A stretch of DNA of 9,342 nt from CAYOLL01 sp964404765 [NCBI: uncultured Gemmatimonadota bacterium] (GCA_964404765.1 CAYOLL010000220.1:1-9342); one strand, 5' to 3'. Positions 1 through 7,573 are shown, numbered from the stretch's first letter. Translations and numbers: made by a program. Notes: a model not told the origin generated them from the sequence alone.

Positions 1-237
1 GGTGGTACACTTTTATTTGCCGATTTTTGGTACAATTTAATGTGCCGATTTACAAATGTAGCGACTTCTACATCTGCTACTTCATTTACGAAGATAGAGG
101 GTGTCAGCGCAAAAGCTTTAGGGATCAATGCCGGCATAAAGGAGGTTAAAATTTACACAAAAGATGGTAAATCGTACGCTGATGTTAAGGTTAAAGCATT
201 GGTCGTGACCACAACTAAAACAATCCCGTTGGATTAA
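1..237 (+). CDS. 3' end of an upstream gene, probably a toxin or Rhs C-terminal module
   Basis: The frame is open from the first base of the window to the TAA at 235-237, so this is the last 78 residues of a protein whose start lies outside. An ATG occurs at 40, but it has no ribosome binding site and the frame runs open upstream of it, so I do not take it as the start. The visible part begins with a hydrophobic stretch (LLFADFWYNL), then Thr/Ser-rich sequence, then a Lys-rich part that looks like beta strands (KEVKIYTKDGKSYADVKV). I recognise no family and see no catalytic motif. The context is informative: a PD40 propeller gene with an AGGAGG site follows within 16 nt, just as the PD40 gene at 7574 follows the Rhs toxin C-terminus. 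By analogy this is inferred to be the tail of another variable Rhs C-terminal domain. It could equally be an unrelated secreted protein. Confidence 0.6.
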   Translation, partial: GGTLLFADFWYNLMCRFTNVATSTSATSFTKIEGVSAKALGINAGIKEVKIYTKDGKSYADVKVKALVVTTTKTIPLD

Positions 238-240
238 TAA

Positions 241-246
241 AGGAGG
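241..246 (+). promoter_or_regulatory. Ribosome binding site that sets the start of the first PD40 gene
   Basis: AGGAGG lies 6 nt before the ATG at 253. The earlier in-frame ATG at 247 directly abuts this Shine-Dalgarno sequence and so would be poorly used. The start at 253 is therefore preferred. Confidence 0.8.
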
Positions 247-252
247 ATGCTT

Positions 253-1329
253 ATGTCAAAGTCAACAGGCAAGCATATTATGGCGCTATTTTACCGGATT
301 GATGCGTATTTGCTCATTGTGGCTCTCAATCTGTTTATTGGCTCTCAATCCGGTTTAGCAAACGGAATAAACTCGAAAGTCGATGGAGCTACCCAGGTCA
401 CATTCGGTGAAATCGCGGAGATGACTGCTAACTACTCACCGGACAAAAAATGGATTGCCTTCGAATATTTTTATCAGGAAGGTAAAGGTCTACCTCAACT
501 GTGGCTTATGCCGGCAAATGGCGTGTTCAGTCAGGCGAGGCCATTGGCGCATGACAAAAAAAATGCTTACGCCGGTATGAGTTGGTCACCCGATAGCAAA
601 TGGATTGCCTACGTTAAGAATATATTAACTGAGGAAGAGCAACAGCCTTTTTATAAGAAAGGCGAAAGTCATGTTCAAATATGGAAAATGAACATTGTGA
701 CGGGCGAGCAGTTCCAAATCAGTCATTTTCCATTAGCCTACTCATTTGAGGAAAGTAAGATCACCTGGTTACCGAGTGGCGATTGTCTTGCCTATGTGGA
801 GGACTGCACCATTTATTGCATTCCGGCAGACGGCGGAGAACCATCCAAACTGGTCGCAATTGATGTTGCAAACACACCGCTTGAAAGTATTTCCTGGCTT
901 TCCATTTCACCGGACGGACGTAAATTTCTCTTTGAAGCCAAAGAGAAAAACACCAATGACCACTCATTTATTTACACGGTCACGAATCAACCCATCGCGA
1001 AGCCAAAAAGACTTACGAATGGGCCCTACGACGGATTTCCGGCCTGGGGACCGGATTCAAAACATTTCTGCTATACCAGCGGCGTTGAGAATCCACCAAC
1101 CGGCAATATTTTAGTTGGCTCACTTGACTCTTCGACCAAACCGATTCGGATCACAACAACCCATGTAGTCGATTTTGCCCCGAATTGGCATCCGGACGGA
1201 AGCAAAATCGTTTTCTGCCGGAATTTAAACTGGAAAGAAAAAACTACGGGTTCAACTATTTGGGAAGGCTTTCATATCTGGGAGATTAATATCCCACACG
1301 AAGCGTATGAGCAAATGAAGCGCCCATGA
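253..1329 (+). CDS. Secreted TolB/PD40-type beta-propeller protein
   Basis: The 358-residue protein starts with a basic segment and a hydrophobic stretch (about residues 13-32, LLIVALNLFIG), with a plausible signal-peptidase site near GLANG. Export to the periplasm or cell surface is therefore likely. The body carries repeated PD40/WD40-like motifs of the TolB type: YSPDKKWIAFEY (about residue 60), WSPDSKWIAYV (about 110), ISPDGRKFLFEA (about 216), WGPDSKHFCYTSG (about 262) and WHPDGSKIVFCRN (about 308). These suggest a five- or six-bladed propeller filling the whole mature protein. I see no catalytic domain fused to it. It sits 15 nt after the stop of the preceding partial gene, so the two are probably co-transcribed, and structured repeat A follows 51 nt after its stop. 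In the family, such propellers bind proteins or peptides. Their position behind Rhs C-terminal modules suggests an immunity, neutralising or accessory role, which is inference. It shares only the fold-level motifs with the second PD40 protein at 7574. Confidence 0.9.
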   Translation: MSKSTGKHIMALFYRIDAYLLIVALNLFIGSQSGLANGINSKVDGATQVTFGEIAEMTANYSPDKKWIAFEYFYQEGKGLPQLWLMPANGVFSQARPLAHDKKNAYAGMSWSPDSKWIAYVKNILTEEEQQPFYKKGESHVQIWKMNIVTGEQFQISHFPLAYSFEESKITWLPSGDCLAYVEDCTIYCIPADGGEPSKLVAIDVANTPLESISWLSISPDGRKFLFEAKEKNTNDHSFIYTVTNQPIAKPKRLTNGPYDGFPAWGPDSKHFCYTSGVENPPTGNILVGSLDSSTKPIRITTTHVVDFAPNWHPDGSKIVFCRNLNWKEKTTGSTIWEGFHIWEINIPHEAYEQMKRP

Positions 1330-1380
1330 AAGGATAAAGCATAGCGTCATAACCATAAATCAACTGACACAATAAAAAGC

Positions 1381-1517
1381 AACCCGCTGCCTGGTTTACG
1401 ACCGGCAAGTCTCTCGGCCAGAGCGGGCGCTCACGGCTACCAAAGGCAACCGTCGTCGGCTTATACACAAAAGCCTGTTTGACGGCCCTTTGGGCGGCTG
1501 TCGGGCGGGCTTTTTTT
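1381..1517 (+). repeat. Structured repeat, copy A
   Basis: This is one of four copies of an unrecognised element also found at 1611-1770, 8993-9108 and 9127-9263. Each begins AACCCG or a close variant and closes an outer stem with a downstream GCGGG. Inside is a CTGG(Y)(Y)/GGCCAG stem whose loop is strongly conserved (TACGACCGGCAAGTCTCTC or nearly so). Then come GAGCGGGCGCTCACGGC, a CCAAAGG segment (1440-1446) and CCGTC (1450-1454), a short variable spacer, and a terminator. CCAAAGG and CCGTC are complementary to CCTTTGG (1487-1493) and GACGG (1481-1485), which lie in the terminator hairpin. This allows two alternative folds or a loop pairing. The layout is riboswitch- or attenuator-like, but it matches no riboswitch class I can recall with confidence. 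Confidence 0.8.
1473..1517 (+). terminator. Intrinsic terminator in repeat A
   Basis: GCCTGTTTGAC (1473-1483) pairs with GTCGGGCGGGC (1500-1510) over 11 positions, counting G-U pairs. The 16-nt loop contains CCCTTTGGG, and a run of seven T follows (1511-1517). It would end transcription coming from the first PD40 gene. Confidence 0.85.
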
Positions 1518-1574
1518 ATTGCGCATTCATTCAATTCGATCCGGAAAGGAGGCTCTCCGACAACAACTTATAGT

Positions 1575-1609
1575 TGCTGACTATTGACTATTCACTGATC
1601 ACTGCATAA
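1575..1609 (+). repeat. Imperfect heptanucleotide repeat tract 1
   Basis: Five consecutive 7-nt units can be read: TGCTGAC, TATTGAC, TATTCAC, TGATCAC and TGCATAA, ending directly before repeat B. The units drift in sequence but keep a strict 7-nt phase. A second heptamer tract precedes the rhs start. Confidence 0.7.
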
Positions 1610-1611
1610 AA
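1584..1611 (+). promoter_or_regulatory. Possible sigma-70-type promoter ahead of repeat B and rhs
   Basis: TTGACT (1584-1589) is followed after 16 nt by ATAAAA (1606-1611), a fair -35/-10 pair. Transcription would then begin around 1617-1620, at the 5' edge of repeat B. Repeat B would become the leader of an rhs mRNA whose expression depends on reading through the terminator at 1728-1770. The -35 box falls inside a heptamer repeat, so the match may be accidental. Confidence 0.3.
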
Positions 1612-1770
1612 CCCCGCCGCCTGGTTTACGACCGGCAAGTCTCTCTATCAGGAGCGGGCGCTCACGGCTACCCAAAGGCAACCGTCATCAGGAAATATCT
1701 TCTTGCCTGGATGCGACAAGAGGAAAAGCCTGTCTGACGGCCCTTTGGGTGTCGTTGGGCAGGCTTTTTT
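1611..1770 (+). repeat. Structured repeat, copy B
   Basis: Second copy of the element, 230 nt after the start of copy A and the nearest one upstream of rhs. The inner stem is altered (CTGGTT against TATCAG) but still largely pairable, and the loop is unchanged. The variable spacer is longer than in the other copies and contains a small TCTTG/CAAGA hairpin (about 1700-1722). ACCCAAAGG (1670-1678) is perfectly complementary to CCTTTGGGT (1742-1750), and CCGTC (1682-1686) to GACGG (1736-1740). This is the strongest alternative helix apart from copy D's. Confidence 0.8.
1728..1770 (+). terminator. Intrinsic terminator in repeat B
   Basis: GCCTGTCTGAC (1728-1738) pairs with GTTGGGCAGGC (1754-1764), with three or four G-U pairs. 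Six T follow (1765-1770). The loop carries CCTTTGGGT, which can instead pair with the upstream ACCCAAAGG. It stands 121 nt before the rhs start codon. Confidence 0.85.
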
Positions 1771-1835
1771 ATTGCCCGTTTATGCCGAATTAAGAAAGGA
1801 AGCACAATAACAGCGTTTCTGACGGCCGACGGCTG

Positions 1836-1874
1836 ATTGTTCATTGTTCATTACTAATTGTTCATTGTCCATTC
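1836..1874 (+). repeat. Imperfect heptanucleotide repeat tract 2 before rhs
   Basis: The 7-nt units are ATTGTTC, ATTGTTC, ATTACTA, ATTGTTC and ATTGTCC, followed by a partial ATTC. The tract ends just before the rhs Shine-Dalgarno sequence. It also creates the TTG at 1858 that opens the longest reading frame, but that TTG has no ribosome binding site. Confidence 0.8.
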
Positions 1875-1876
1875 AA

Positions 1877-1883
1877 GAGGAGG
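1877..1883 (+). promoter_or_regulatory. Ribosome binding site that sets the rhs start
   Basis: GAGGAGG lies 7 nt before the ATG at 1891. This favours 1891 over the upstream TTG at 1858, and the protein then begins directly with a typical signal peptide. ATG at 1900 is a less likely alternative. Confidence 0.8.
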
Positions 1884-1890
1884 AAGGATT

Positions 1891-4800
1891 ATGTTCGGAA
1901 TGAAATTATACTTACGTTTTTTAGCGGCGGTTTCGTTGCTGCTGACAATTCTGATACAACTGGCTCCGGCAGCGGATTATGGCCTGTTAAATGACAAAAA
2001 TTTGGCCCCGGAAGTGCAGCACTTTGCCGGGCCAAAGATGGCCGGCGTGGACGCTCGCGGCGATATGTCGCTGTCGATTCCGCTCCTGACCGTGCCCGGT
2101 CGCGGCCTTGATTTTCCGCTGACCCTGCATTACCGTGCCGGCATTGAAGTGGATCAGCCGGCCAGTTGGGTCGGATTGGGCTGGTCGCTGGACCTGGGCA
2201 GCATTACCCGCCATCCGCAGGGTGGATTCGCCGGCTCACCGAATGTCGATTTTGCCCGATCAGGCGGCATAGATCCGGTACGTCAGGTCGACCGGCAGCC
2301 GGATATTTATCAGGTCAATTTTCCGGCAGGCTCCGCCACGCTCAATTTGCTTGGAGCCGGCATGACCAGTGTTTCAGTGCCATATCGTCCAATCTCGCGT
2401 TTCGTCCCGACGCCGTGGCAGACCTGGAAGATTGATTTTACGGCCGGGCCGGTTACGGTGAAGTGCAATTGTGATTCGGAGGGCATCCCAGGCGGTTCTA
2501 CATCGACCAGTGAAAGCGACTATCAAACCTTTACCATCACTACGGAAGACGGCGCGCGCTATCTGTTCGGTTACCCGACATTGGGTCGCTTTCAGGTTCC
2601 GGGGGGCATCGATCAGGATTATGTTTCCACCTGGCGGCTTTTGGCCATTCTGGGTCCCAATTATACCGGCCCGACCGACTATGATCTGATCGGCCTCGGC
2701 TCCGCCTGGGCCCGGGAGTCAAACACTCTTCCGGACGACGACAGCGGCCATGGGCCCGGAGGTAACCAGGGCCGCGGCCCCGGCGGAAATCAGGGTCACG
2801 GTCAGGGCGGTCCAAAACCGGATACCAGCACGGTGCAGACCCTAACCGTTGCCAATACCTATAGCCAGGGCGAATGGATCAAGATTATCTACACCTGTGT
2901 GGAGTCTTATCCGGATAATCAAAACCCGCATCGACTAACCCAATTAACCTATCCGAAGGCTATTATCACTCCAACGCACGAAGCGGACTTTTCCATGAGC
3001 GTCCGGGATGATGAGGATTTAAAAATTAACGGCACCGCGGTGCATAAGCGCTTAGACAGCATTACGCTGTATGAGCGCGAGAACGGCGGAACGGTTAAAT
3101 CTATTGTCTTTGATTACGCTGCCGGCACAGCGCGATTGGTGGAAAAAACAACCTTGCTGGCCGTAACCGAAAAAAGCGCGGCTAACAACGCGCTGCCGGG
3201 TCATCGCTTCGATTATTATACCCTGACCGACAACGCTAATCAATGGAGCGCGTATAAAGACGGCACCTCTTATTATCGCGATGACTTTGGTTTCCTCCGC
3301 CCTGGAGGTGTGGTCAGCGCTTCCAGCGATCCCAACCTGGCCAAAAGCTGGTCGCTGAAAAAAGTGACCTACCCGACCGGCGCTACGGACGAGTTCTTTT
3401 ATGGAAGTGATAGTACGGCCAGCAATACCTTTCCCTATAAAATCTATCAAGGGGGTGCGCAGAATATGTACCTGACCGGGATTGAGAACACGTCCGTAAG
3501 TCCGCGCCAATATTGGATCGGCGGCGCGCGGCTGACCCGGCTGGAACGCAATGACGGCCGTGGCCGAATTTCCCAATTTCGCTATGAATATCCCTATGTC
3601 GGTCAAGTTTCCGGCATTCCGGATCGGGCCTGGCAAAGAACCGCGCCCTTTTCCGTCACCGGTCTGCGCGGTCAATTCGGGGTTTATTATCCGTCGATTC
3701 GCCAGGTCTTACCCGATGGCTCCAACATGATCACCTATTATAAAACCTATACCGGCGCGGATCGCCGCTCCTTTATCTTTTACAACGACCTTAGCGCTAA
3801 TTTTAGCGTGGTGGCCGAAGATAATAAGGATTGGGCCTGGGGCGCAGTCGAGCGGGTCGATGATGTGGATATCAGTGGCAATGTTGTCAAGAAAGAGGAA
3901 TTCTATCGCCAACGCTATCCCGATTCGTTTGGGGCCTACGCCCCGATCATCAGCTATGCCCTGAATAGCGGCGCCGATGGCTCCCCGATTTACTTTGCCT
4001 CCGAACGCCTGGATTCCCTGGTGACCACGCTGACCGAAAACGGTCAAACCGTGCGGCTCGTTAAATCCTTTGAATATCTGGCCAACGTCAACATGGTCCG
4101 CAAGGAAAAAGTGCGCAAAAATACCACCACCCGCATCACCGAAACAACCTATGCCTGGGAGAAATACCCGGATATGGCCTGCGACAACAATTGCGCCGAC
4201 CGCAATCGCAACCTGCGCGCGCCGGCGGCCCAGGTGACGGTGTGGGAAAACAGCACGGCCTATAGCTCCACCGCCACCACCTGGCGGCCCTGGACCGTGG
4301 ACGGCGAGCAAATTTACCTGCCCGACAAAGTCTATCGTTGGAATGGCACGCCCGGCGCGCCGCCTGCCTTTAACTTTACCAGCCCGCCCACATCCGGCCC
4401 GTGGGAGATTCATGCCAGTTACGCCCAATTTGACAAAGACGGCAATGTCACCCGCTATGTGGGCGCTAACGGCGATACAACCCGCTACTACTACGGCACC
4501 AACGACACACCCTTCCCGACCTCTTTTGCCCGGCTCTATTGGCGGGGCGTTTACCTGACCGGCATGCAGCGGGCGTTGGGCGCGTTGGACGCCGACCCGG
4601 CCAATCCGCAGAACGATCTGGTCACCCGTTATCAATACGATATGCGCTGGCCGGGCCTGAGCCGCCGCACCGACGAAAACGGCGCGAACACCGATTATGC
4701 CTATGATGATTTTGGACGGCTCAAGGAAATCCGGCGCAGCGGTAACCTGACCGACAGCCTGTTTTATGCCTTCTCGCGGACAAACACCGCCGCCGCGTAT

Positions 4801-7563
4801 GATTCCACCCGGCCCAATGCCATCACCACCCGGCGTTATTACGGCGGCGCCGCCAATTACCCCGCGACCGAATATTACGACGGTCTGGCCCGGTTGATCC
4901 AGAGCCAGGCCGGCGACGGCGCAGACGATATCGTCGCTGCCGTCGACTATGATCTGTCCGGGCGGGCCTGGCGGCAGTGGAAGCCCTATCGCTATAATAC
5001 CGGTCACCTGTATCATCAAAACTATGGCGTCAACGCCAACGCCTGGTACGACGGCGCGCCCGGCCCCAACGCCGCCGGCATGGCCTACACCGAAACCCGC
5101 TACAAGACCGATCCGCTTGACCGGCCGCAGAGCGCGACCCCGCCCGGCGGCGGCCCGGCAGTCACCTTCGATTACGGCTTTGCCACGCTCAACGGCGCTT
5201 ATCATCAGGCCGTCCGGACGACGGACGAGACCGGCCGCAGCAGTCGCGTCTATACCGACGCTTTTGGCGACCGGGCGCAGACCGTCACCGGCGTCGGCGC
5301 CGCCGATTCGGTCGCCGTGCAGATGACCTACGACCCGTTGGGCAATGCGCGCACGATCGTCAACGACGGCCTGACCACGACCCTGAACTATTCCACGCTC
5401 GGCCGCCTGAGCGACAAAACCAGCCCGGACGCCGGCCAGACCCAATATTTGTACGACAAGGCCGGCCATGTGCGCTTTGTCCGGACCGCCCGCCAGGCCG
5501 CAGCCAACGAGTTCAGCCAGTATACCTACGACGGCTTGAACCGCCTGACCGAACTGGGCATCGTGCAAAACCAGACCTGGCCGACCAACAACCCAACCGC
5601 AACCTTTAATGCCGCCTGGCAGGAGCGCTACAGTTACGACGCCGACTACACCGGCATGCCCAACTACGCCAAAGGCCGGCTGACGAAGGCTGAAGTCAAC
5701 TTAGACGGCGACAACCCGGCCGAATCGATCCGCCTGCTCGGTTACGATGTCCACGGCCGTCTGATCCGGGAACTGATCACGCTGGAAAGCGTCCCCCAAT
5801 TCAGCCTGGCCTATGCCTACAACCGGCAAGACGCCCTGGACAGCTTGACCTACCAGGGTCAAACCTCCTTGAGCTTGGTCTATCGCTACAACAAGCTGGG
5901 CCAATTAGACTGCGTCCTGGCCGGAACCGACACCATCGCCTCTTACCGCTACGCCCCGACCGGCCAAACCGAGCAAACCCGCCTGGGCCGCGGCCTGCAA
6001 ATGCTGAGCCAGACCTACACCGTCCGCGACTGGCCGGACATCCTGAGCGCGGCCGGTTCGCCCAACAACGCCTTTTGGCTGGACCTGAACTATGAGCTCA
6101 ACGGCAATGTTTCCGGCCAGCAGTGGCGCGCCGTCAACCCGGCCGTGACCTACGGCTACGCCTATAACTACGACCCGCTCAACCGCCTGCGCACGGCCCG
6201 CGCTACCGGCGCTTTTACCGCCCCGGCCACCGTCGGCTACCGCTATGACCGGCGCGGCAACCTGTTGAGCCTCAACCGCGTGACCGCCGGCCTGAACCCG
6301 GACAGCCTGACCCAGACCCATTTTTACATCGCCGGTAAAAATTGGCTGGATAAATTCACCACGCCGACCGCTCCGCAAAACCCCGGCAACTACCAATACG
6401 ACGCCAGCGGCAACATGACCGCCGACGCCAGCCGCGCCCTGACCGGCATCGCCTACAACTACCTGAACCTGCCGGTCAGCCTGACCAAGAGCGGCAGCCC
6501 GGTCAACTACGGCTATGACGGCCAGAGCCAGCGCCTGTGGAAAAAGAACGGCGCGACGATCACCTGGTACGTCCGCACCGCCGCCGGCCACACCCTGGCC
6601 GAACTGAACGGCGCCGGCGCAGTGCAATATTTTAACCTGCTCACCCCGTCCGGCGAGACGATTGCCCAAAAACGCTTTGACACCACGCCCGCCAAAGATT
6701 ATTATTACCTGAAGGATCACCTGGGCAGCAACCGCCTGACGATCCGTAACGATAGCGGGGTGGGCACAGTTACAGCCGAGACGGACTATGATCCATTTGG
6801 TTTTGAGATTCGGAATCCCGGTTCTGCAACTGCTGAGCAGCGCAAGTTTAAGTTTACTGGCAAGGAGCGCGATACCGAGAGCGGGTTGGACTACTTTGGG
6901 GCGCGCTATTATGACAGCGCCATTGGCGTTTTCCGCAGTGTCGACCCGCTGGATACAAAGTACCCAGGGATCAGCCCGTATGCCTATGCGCTGAATAACC
7001 CGATCAACAACATTGATCCAGATGGAAGATTGGTTTATGTAAAAGATAAACAATTGAAACAAATCGTCAACGATACGTACAGAAAGTCCGCGACATTTCG
7101 AAAGCTTTATAACCAACAGCGGGCGGATCCAAATGTAGTTCACACCATTCGAACGAAGGGTGATGCTCAAAAATCGAAAGGCTATTGGGCACGCACTGAC
7201 TTTACGACGGAAACATTCGAGAACAAAACAACAAAGGTGATCATAACTACGCTTGGTGCATCGGAGGTTGACGGATCTAGAGTTGGGCACGAATTGCAAC
7301 ACGGCGTTGAAATTGCCTCCGATGATGCCATTAAGACTATGGACGACTACCAAAAATTTGTTGAGGGGTTGGCCAAAGAGAAGAAGGGCAAAGTGTTAGA
7401 AAACGGCCATGTAGAAACAAATGCTGCCAAAGAAATGGGATCAAAGATATACGATGAGCTTCAATCCAAATCGGATGATATCGAACTTCCCAAAGATGTA
7501 GATGTAACGGCTCAAAAAGTCATTGACGACAAGAATCCACCGGAAGAAGAGAAAAAACAATAG
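1891..7563 (+). CDS. Secreted Rhs/YD-repeat protein with C-terminal metalloprotease-like toxin domain
   Basis: The protein has 1890 residues. Residues 1-28 form a Sec signal peptide (basic start, LLAAVSLLL-like core, cleavage near APAA). The N-terminal half (about 30-840) is beta-rich and resembles the front part of large secreted YD-repeat proteins, for example YRAGIEVDQPASWVGLGWSL. It includes a Gly-rich insert at about 285-307. YD repeats run from about 847 to 1560, including YAYDDFGRL, YTYDGLNRL, YNYDPLNRL and YRYDRRGNL. The Rhs-associated core follows (about 1600-1713) with YYLKDHLGSNRL, YDPFGFE, FTGKERDTESGLDYFGARYYD and NNPINNIDPDG. The last 177 residues (1714-1890) are a variable domain with HELQH at 1800-1804. 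In the family, the YD repeats form a shell that encapsulates the C-terminal toxin, which is cut free near the DPxG motif. I see no PAAR or type VI features, so export through Sec and surface display are more likely. The PD40 gene begins 10 nt after the stop. Confidence 0.95.
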   Translation: MFGMKLYLRFLAAVSLLLTILIQLAPAADYGLLNDKNLAPEVQHFAGPKMAGVDARGDMSLSIPLLTVPGRGLDFPLTLHYRAGIEVDQPASWVGLGWSLDLGSITRHPQGGFAGSPNVDFARSGGIDPVRQVDRQPDIYQVNFPAGSATLNLLGAGMTSVSVPYRPISRFVPTPWQTWKIDFTAGPVTVKCNCDSEGIPGGSTSTSESDYQTFTITTEDGARYLFGYPTLGRFQVPGGIDQDYVSTWRLLAILGPNYTGPTDYDLIGLGSAWARESNTLPDDDSGHGPGGNQGRGPGGNQGHGQGGPKPDTSTVQTLTVANTYSQGEWIKIIYTCVESYPDNQNPHRLTQLTYPKAIITPTHEADFSMSVRDDEDLKINGTAVHKRLDSITLYERENGGTVKSIVFDYAAGTARLVEKTTLLAVTEKSAANNALPGHRFDYYTLTDNANQWSAYKDGTSYYRDDFGFLRPGGVVSASSDPNLAKSWSLKKVTYPTGATDEFFYGSDSTASNTFPYKIYQGGAQNMYLTGIENTSVSPRQYWIGGARLTRLERNDGRGRISQFRYEYPYVGQVSGIPDRAWQRTAPFSVTGLRGQFGVYYPSIRQVLPDGSNMITYYKTYTGADRRSFIFYNDLSANFSVVAEDNKDWAWGAVERVDDVDISGNVVKKEEFYRQRYPDSFGAYAPIISYALNSGADGSPIYFASERLDSLVTTLTENGQTVRLVKSFEYLANVNMVRKEKVRKNTTTRITETTYAWEKYPDMACDNNCADRNRNLRAPAAQVTVWENSTAYSSTATTWRPWTVDGEQIYLPDKVYRWNGTPGAPPAFNFTSPPTSGPWEIHASYAQFDKDGNVTRYVGANGDTTRYYYGTNDTPFPTSFARLYWRGVYLTGMQRALGALDADPANPQNDLVTRYQYDMRWPGLSRRTDENGANTDYAYDDFGRLKEIRRSGNLTDSLFYAFSRTNTAAAYDSTRPNAITTRRYYGGAANYPATEYYDGLARLIQSQAGDGADDIVAAVDYDLSGRAWRQWKPYRYNTGHLYHQNYGVNANAWYDGAPGPNAAGMAYTETRYKTDPLDRPQSATPPGGGPAVTFDYGFATLNGAYHQAVRTTDETGRSSRVYTDAFGDRAQTVTGVGAADSVAVQMTYDPLGNARTIVNDGLTTTLNYSTLGRLSDKTSPDAGQTQYLYDKAGHVRFVRTARQAAANEFSQYTYDGLNRLTELGIVQNQTWPTNNPTATFNAAWQERYSYDADYTGMPNYAKGRLTKAEVNLDGDNPAESIRLLGYDVHGRLIRELITLESVPQFSLAYAYNRQDALDSLTYQGQTSLSLVYRYNKLGQLDCVLAGTDTIASYRYAPTGQTEQTRLGRGLQMLSQTYTVRDWPDILSAAGSPNNAFWLDLNYELNGNVSGQQWRAVNPAVTYGYAYNYDPLNRLRTARATGAFTAPATVGYRYDRRGNLLSLNRVTAGLNPDSLTQTHFYIAGKNWLDKFTTPTAPQNPGNYQYDASGNMTADASRALTGIAYNYLNLPVSLTKSGSPVNYGYDGQSQRLWKKNGATITWYVRTAAGHTLAELNGAGAVQYFNLLTPSGETIAQKRFDTTPAKDYYYLKDHLGSNRLTIRNDSGVGTVTAETDYDPFGFEIRNPGSATAEQRKFKFTGKERDTESGLDYFGARYYDSAIGVFRSVDPLDTKYPGISPYAYALNNPINNIDPDGRLVYVKDKQLKQIVNDTYRKSATFRKLYNQQRADPNVVHTIRTKGDAQKSKGYWARTDFTTETFENKTTKVIITTLGASEVDGSRVGHELQHGVEIASDDAIKTMDDYQKFVEGLAKEKKGKVLENGHVETNAAKEMGSKIYDELQSKSDDIELPKDVDVTAQKVIDDKNPPEEEKKQ
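2743..2811 (+). repeat. Glycine-rich insert in the Rhs N-terminal region
   Basis: Residues 285-307 read as a low-complexity Gly/Gln/Asn/Pro/His segment in which GPGGNQG occurs twice in tandem, with a decayed third unit (GQGG). It is flanked by Asp- and Thr-rich sequence. It is probably a flexible, surface-exposed linker inside the beta-rich N-terminal part. The GC-rich DNA suggests expansion by slippage. Confidence 0.75.
6686..7023 (+). other. Rhs-associated core tip, the exchangeable junction region
   Basis: This stretch encodes residues 1599-1711, from PAKDYYYLKDHLGS to DPDG, the most conserved part of Rhs proteins. Its first 40 nt (6686-6725) recur exactly at 9303-9342. Up to about 6740 the codons are strongly GC-ending, as in the preceding repeats. 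From about 6745 the codon use becomes mixed and the toxin part after 7023 is AT-richer. The shared core tip thus provides the homology by which alternative C-termini could be exchanged, as is known for Rhs elements. Confidence 0.8.
7024..7560 (+). other. Rhs C-terminal domain: predicted zinc metalloprotease toxin
   Basis: Residues 1712-1890 follow the core-ending DPDG motif. The domain has a Lys/Arg-rich start, a beta-rich middle (TTKVIITTLGAS), then VGHELQHGVEIA, an HExxH zincin motif with H1800, E1801 and H1804. About 38 residues on comes NGHVETNAAKEMG, where E1842 is a reasonable third zinc ligand, in a helix that continues as SKIYDELQ. The helix pattern HELQH...ETxAA fits a zincin fold, and metalloprotease toxins are an established class of Rhs-linked effectors. 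The tail is charged and probably disordered (PPEEEKKQ). Base composition is lower in GC than the core, as expected for a transferred tip. Target and activity cannot be told from sequence. Confidence 0.75.
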
Positions 7564-7567
7564 GAGG
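7562..7567 (+). promoter_or_regulatory. Ribosome binding site of the second PD40 gene
   Basis: AGGAGG overlaps the TAG stop of rhs (7561-7563) and lies 6 nt before the ATG at 7574. It favours this start over the upstream ATG at 7523, which lies inside rhs, and it couples the gene tightly to the toxin. Confidence 0.85.
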
Positions 7568-7573
7568 CATTTT

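Larger units (their letters stand above)
1330..1890 (+). other. Non-coding block between the PD40 gene and the rhs gene
   Basis: These 560 nt hold no credible gene. A minus-strand frame over 1286-1534 crosses a terminator and a repeat copy and is a shadow. The block contains structured repeats A and B, their terminators, two tracts of heptanucleotide repeats (1575-1609 and 1836-1874), a possible promoter at 1584-1611 and the rhs ribosome binding site. Every part of it except short linkers is accounted for by these elements. Confidence 0.8.

Noticed and set aside
1286-1534. 82-codon minus-strand frame over repeat A
   Set aside because: It covers the terminator and the PD40 gene end. The other repeat copies do not keep it open in a comparable way.
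1381-1770. Repeats A and B as a known riboswitch (cyclic di-GMP, SAM, cobalamin, guanidine) or as integron attC sites
   Set aside because: The conserved loops do not match the signatures of these classes as I recall them, and the attC core sites are lacking. A database covariance search would be decisive.
3709-5568. 619-codon open frame on the minus strand
   Set aside because: It is antisense to the YD-repeat region of rhs. The translation is a Gly/Val/Ala/Ile-rich shadow created by GC-rich codons in the third position, with no domain.
5905-7353. 482-codon open frame on the minus strand
   Set aside because: It lies antisense to the Rhs core, which shows clear family motifs on the plus strand. 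The minus-strand product resembles nothing and spans the composition break.
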